64,000 nt of DNA from Arcticibacter eurypsychrophilus (GTDB taxonomy: Bacteria > Bacteroidota > Bacteroidia > Sphingobacteriales > Sphingobacteriaceae), in NCBI RefSeq assembly GCF_001730525.1, contig NZ_MDFN01000011.1, positions 62,001 to 126,000 on the forward strand, given 5' to 3'. The translations under genes were made by a program, and so were the position numbers. Below the pieces are notes generated by a model. That model saw only the letters and a program-made list of their open reading frames with translations, ran no database searches and was not told the origin of the DNA. Shown here one piece after another: positions 61,725 through 64,000 of the stretch (positions are counted from its first letter, which is position 1; each line of letters starts with the position of its first letter).

Positions 61725-64000
61725 ATGGAGATAAATCAAAATTATACCCCCATATTATTAAGAATCACTAACCCTGTTGATAAAGAAACGTTCGATGCTT
61801 TAATTGACGATAAAAAAGTAATGTTCTTTCATGACGAAATTTATGGTCAGTTACAGGAACTAATTAAATCTGAGCATCCTTCTACAAAGATCAAAAAGGA
61901 AGATTATCCAGCATTGATTGATCAGCACCTTGCTGGTATTGCGATCGATGAGTATGGGGTGTGGGTTTATTATCCATGGAGTTTGCGTATGGTACATCTG
62001 CTGGATGAAGCAGAGTTTGTGGAAGTGAGAACCAACAGAAACCGCTATAAGATTACCAGAGAAGAGCAAAATGCGCTTCGGGAAAAGAAAATTGGTATTG
62101 TGGGCTTGTCTGTAGGGCAGTCTATTGCTTTAACCTTAGCGATGGAACGTACCTGTGGGGAGTTGCGCTTAGCAGACTTTGATACCGCTGAATTGAGCAA
62201 TCTGAATAGGATTAGGACCGGTGTACAGAACCTGGGTGTCAATAAAGCGATTATTGCCGCCAGGGAAATTCTGGAGATTGATCCTTTTATAAAAGTTCGT
62301 TTATACATGGACGGCCTCCAGGAGGATAATATGGATCATTTTTTCACCGCCAATGGAAAGCTGGATCTGTTTATTGAAGTATGCGACGGACTGGATATTA
62401 AAATAGAGAGTCGTTATAAGGCAAAGGAATTTGGAATTCCGGTAGTGATGGATACGAATGATCGGGGAATGCTTGATGTAGAGCGTTTTGACCTCGAGCC
62501 TGATCGTCCTGTTTTGCATGGTCTAACTGAAGGATTGGATCCGAAAAGTATCAGAGGGCTTAGTAATGAAGATAAAGTGCCATATATTTTGCGGATGATA
62601 GGTGCGGATACGATATCTACCAGGATGAAGGCCTCTATGCTGGAAGTGGAACAATCAATTAATACATGGCCGCAGCTGGCATCATCGGTAACTTTAGGGG
62701 GCGCGCTTACCACCGACGTGTGCAGACGGATTTTATTGGATCAATATCATGAATCGGGCCGGTATTACATTGATCTGGAAGATTTGGTAAAGGATGAGAA
62801 AGTAGTACATGCTGAAAAAGAGGTCAAAGAAGTAAATCCATATTTGCCTATTGAACGGTCTGATATAAAGGCCCAGGTTGATCAGTATTTTCAAAATAAG
62901 GAAGAGTCAGCGTTTGGAGTTACTGAAGATCAGCTTAATCGTCTAATTGATGCAGCTTTAATAGCTCCATCTGCGGGGAATAATCAACCCTGGAAATGGT
63001 TCTACAGTCATAACGTCCTGTTTTTGTTTCATGATAAATTTCAGTCCTGGTCATGGGGTGATTATTATGAAATGGGATCTCATTTGTCGCTGGGTGGCGC
63101 TTTGGAAAACGTTCATATACAAGCTCAAGCATTGGGTTTGAATGATGCTGTAGAATTGTTTCCTGTGAAAGACAGGCAGATGCTGATTGCTGCTATTCGT
63201 TTTAGCGCCTCAACTGAAGTGGTTACGGCAGATGCTGTTGAACTGGCAAAATATATTTATATTCGTAATACGAATCGAAAACTGGCGGAAAGGAAAGTTT
63301 TGGGGGATGATTTTTATCATAGAATGGAGGATGTGGTCCATCAGATCGATCATGTAAACCTCCACTATACTGAAGATGAACTGGCACTGGCTGAATTAGC
63401 CGATATAATTGCTGAATGTGATAAGGTCAGGTTACTGAACCAAATGGGTCATGAGGAGTTTTTTCATGAAATACGATGGAACAAAGAAGAGGCAGGCAAG
63501 ACTAAAAATGGTGTCGAAATTGATGCGGTTGATATAACCCCAAGTGAAAAGGCCGGTTTTAGAGTGGCACAGGATTGGAATGCAGTGAAGTTACTGGCAC
63601 AATGGGATAAAGGTAATGCGTTTAAGAAAATGTCGCTGGATGGTATAAAGTGTGCTTCTGGCATTGTGGTATTAAGCGTTCCCGAATTTACACATGAGGC
63701 ATTGATTGAGGCGGGAAGGGCAGCACAAAAGGCCTGGATTTTTGCCTGTCAGCAACACGTTGCCGTGCATCCAATGCTTTCTACTGCTTTCTTTTTTAAT
63801 CGCCTGATGCATGGAAAAGGGAAAGAGTTGCCAGCACATGTGGCGGATAAATTGTCTTTATTGAGACAGCGTTTTTTAAAGGTATTCGCATTGGAGGATG
63901 TAAATGCTGCGAATCCGGTTCAAAAGGAGGTTTTCTTAATGAAAGTTTCGATTGCTCCGGATGCGGAGAGTACATCCTTAAGGAAGGATAAAAAAGAGTT
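61725..64000 (+). CDS. E1-like (ThiF) domain fused to a nitroreductase domain, Rv1355c-type (partial)
   Basis: ATG at 61725; 758 codons are open to the right edge, so the C-terminus is cut. After about 120 residues of N-terminal region comes an E1/ThiF adenylation domain: 'KKIGIVGLSVGQSIALTLAM' (nucleotide loop, residues 121-140), 'RLADFDTAELSNLNRIRTG' (acidic strand end and Arg) and 'DLFIEVCDGLDIKI'. No zinc-binding CxxC pairs are seen. From about residue 398 a nitroreductase-like domain begins ('LIDAALIAPSAGNNQPWKW'), with 'GGALENVHIQAQALGL' and a second half near residue 600. Mycobacterial Rv1355c has the same order. Substrates are unknown. Confidence 0.85.
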   Translation, partial: MEINQNYTPILLRITNPVDKETFDALIDDKKVMFFHDEIYGQLQELIKSEHPSTKIKKEDYPALIDQHLAGIAIDEYGVWVYYPWSLRMVHLLDEAEFVEVRTNRNRYKITREEQNALREKKIGIVGLSVGQSIALTLAMERTCGELRLADFDTAELSNLNRIRTGVQNLGVNKAIIAAREILEIDPFIKVRLYMDGLQEDNMDHFFTANGKLDLFIEVCDGLDIKIESRYKAKEFGIPVVMDTNDRGMLDVERFDLEPDRPVLHGLTEGLDPKSIRGLSNEDKVPYILRMIGADTISTRMKASMLEVEQSINTWPQLASSVTLGGALTTDVCRRILLDQYHESGRYYIDLEDLVKDEKVVHAEKEVKEVNPYLPIERSDIKAQVDQYFQNKEESAFGVTEDQLNRLIDAALIAPSAGNNQPWKWFYSHNVLFLFHDKFQSWSWGDYYEMGSHLSLGGALENVHIQAQALGLNDAVELFPVKDRQMLIAAIRFSASTEVVTADAVELAKYIYIRNTNRKLAERKVLGDDFYHRMEDVVHQIDHVNLHYTEDELALAELADIIAECDKVRLLNQMGHEEFFHEIRWNKEEAGKTKNGVEIDAVDITPSEKAGFRVAQDWNAVKLLAQWDKGNAFKKMSLDGIKCASGIVVLSVPEFTHEALIEAGRAAQKAWIFACQQHVAVHPMLSTAFFFNRLMHGKGKELPAHVADKLSLLRQRFLKVFALEDVNAANPVQKEVFLMKVSIAPDAESTSLRKDKKE

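Noticed and set aside
61725-64000. Bacterial ubiquitin-like conjugation operon
   Set aside because: An E1-like domain is present, but no ubiquitin-like protein, E2 or JAB protease gene is visible; the nitroreductase fusion points to small-molecule chemistry instead.

Overview
The window looks like chromosomal DNA of a Bacteroidota bacterium, most likely Sphingobacteriaceae (Pedobacter or Mucilaginibacter type). The signs are AT-rich sequence, secreted proteins whose signal peptides end in Ala-Gln, Bacteroidota promoter elements (TTTG, then TAnnTTTG), almost no Shine-Dalgarno sequences, several GH92 mannosidases, a DUF5686 outer-membrane protein and a sphingolipid locus. The genus is inferred, not proven. 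No CRISPR array, insertion sequence, prophage or rRNA gene was seen.

Region 1 (1-19.1 kb) holds carbohydrate sensing and degradation, with a respiratory operon in between. A propeller-type sensor runs off the left edge (1-2106, minus). Next come cydAB (cytochrome bd oxidase) and a LacI-type regulator. The glycoside hydrolase block follows: an unrecognised secreted TIM-barrel-like protein, three GH92 enzymes, a GH78 rhamnosidase and a GH43 enzyme. There is no SusC/SusD pair. A LacI-like dyad lies inside the promoter of the rightward GH92-GH92-GH78 run. A decayed EamA transporter gene and a noncoding repeat separate this block from the next.

Region 2 (20-35.6 kb) is mostly housekeeping: tRNA-Met(CAU), a START-like protein, LptF/G permease, RibBA, TamB, TsaD, a small membrane protein, a carotenoid desaturase, DnaE, thioredoxin and a DUF58 protein.

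Region 3 (35.7-40.5 kb) is a cytoplasmic glycan module: a GH130 protein converging on two translationally coupled glycosyltransferases.

Region 4 (40.5-51.8 kb) is the most interesting part. After nearly 1 kb of noncoding DNA with a perfect 16-bp palindrome beside a promoter box, nine tightly spaced genes appear to encode the whole route to inositol-phosphoceramide: serine palmitoyltransferase, a GNAT-like candidate ceramide synthase, an SDR candidate ceramide reductase, myo-inositol-phosphate synthase, a PgpA-type phosphatase, GtrA, a DUF5686 beta-barrel, a CDP-alcohol phosphatidyltransferase fused to a DUF4833-like domain, and an Aur1-like PAP2 enzyme.

Region 5 (51.8-60.5 kb) has a lone response regulator, CorA and a radical SAM protein divergent from a very short shared promoter, a SRPBCC protein, AmtB plus an outer-membrane barrel, a PHP-type CpsB phosphatase, two small proteins and an aldo/keto reductase.

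Region 6 (60.5-64 kb) carries a second copy of the noncoding repeat, then a putative autoinducer-synthase-like acyltransferase and an E1(ThiF)-nitroreductase fusion running off the right edge. This pair may make or modify a small molecule that is not yet characterised.
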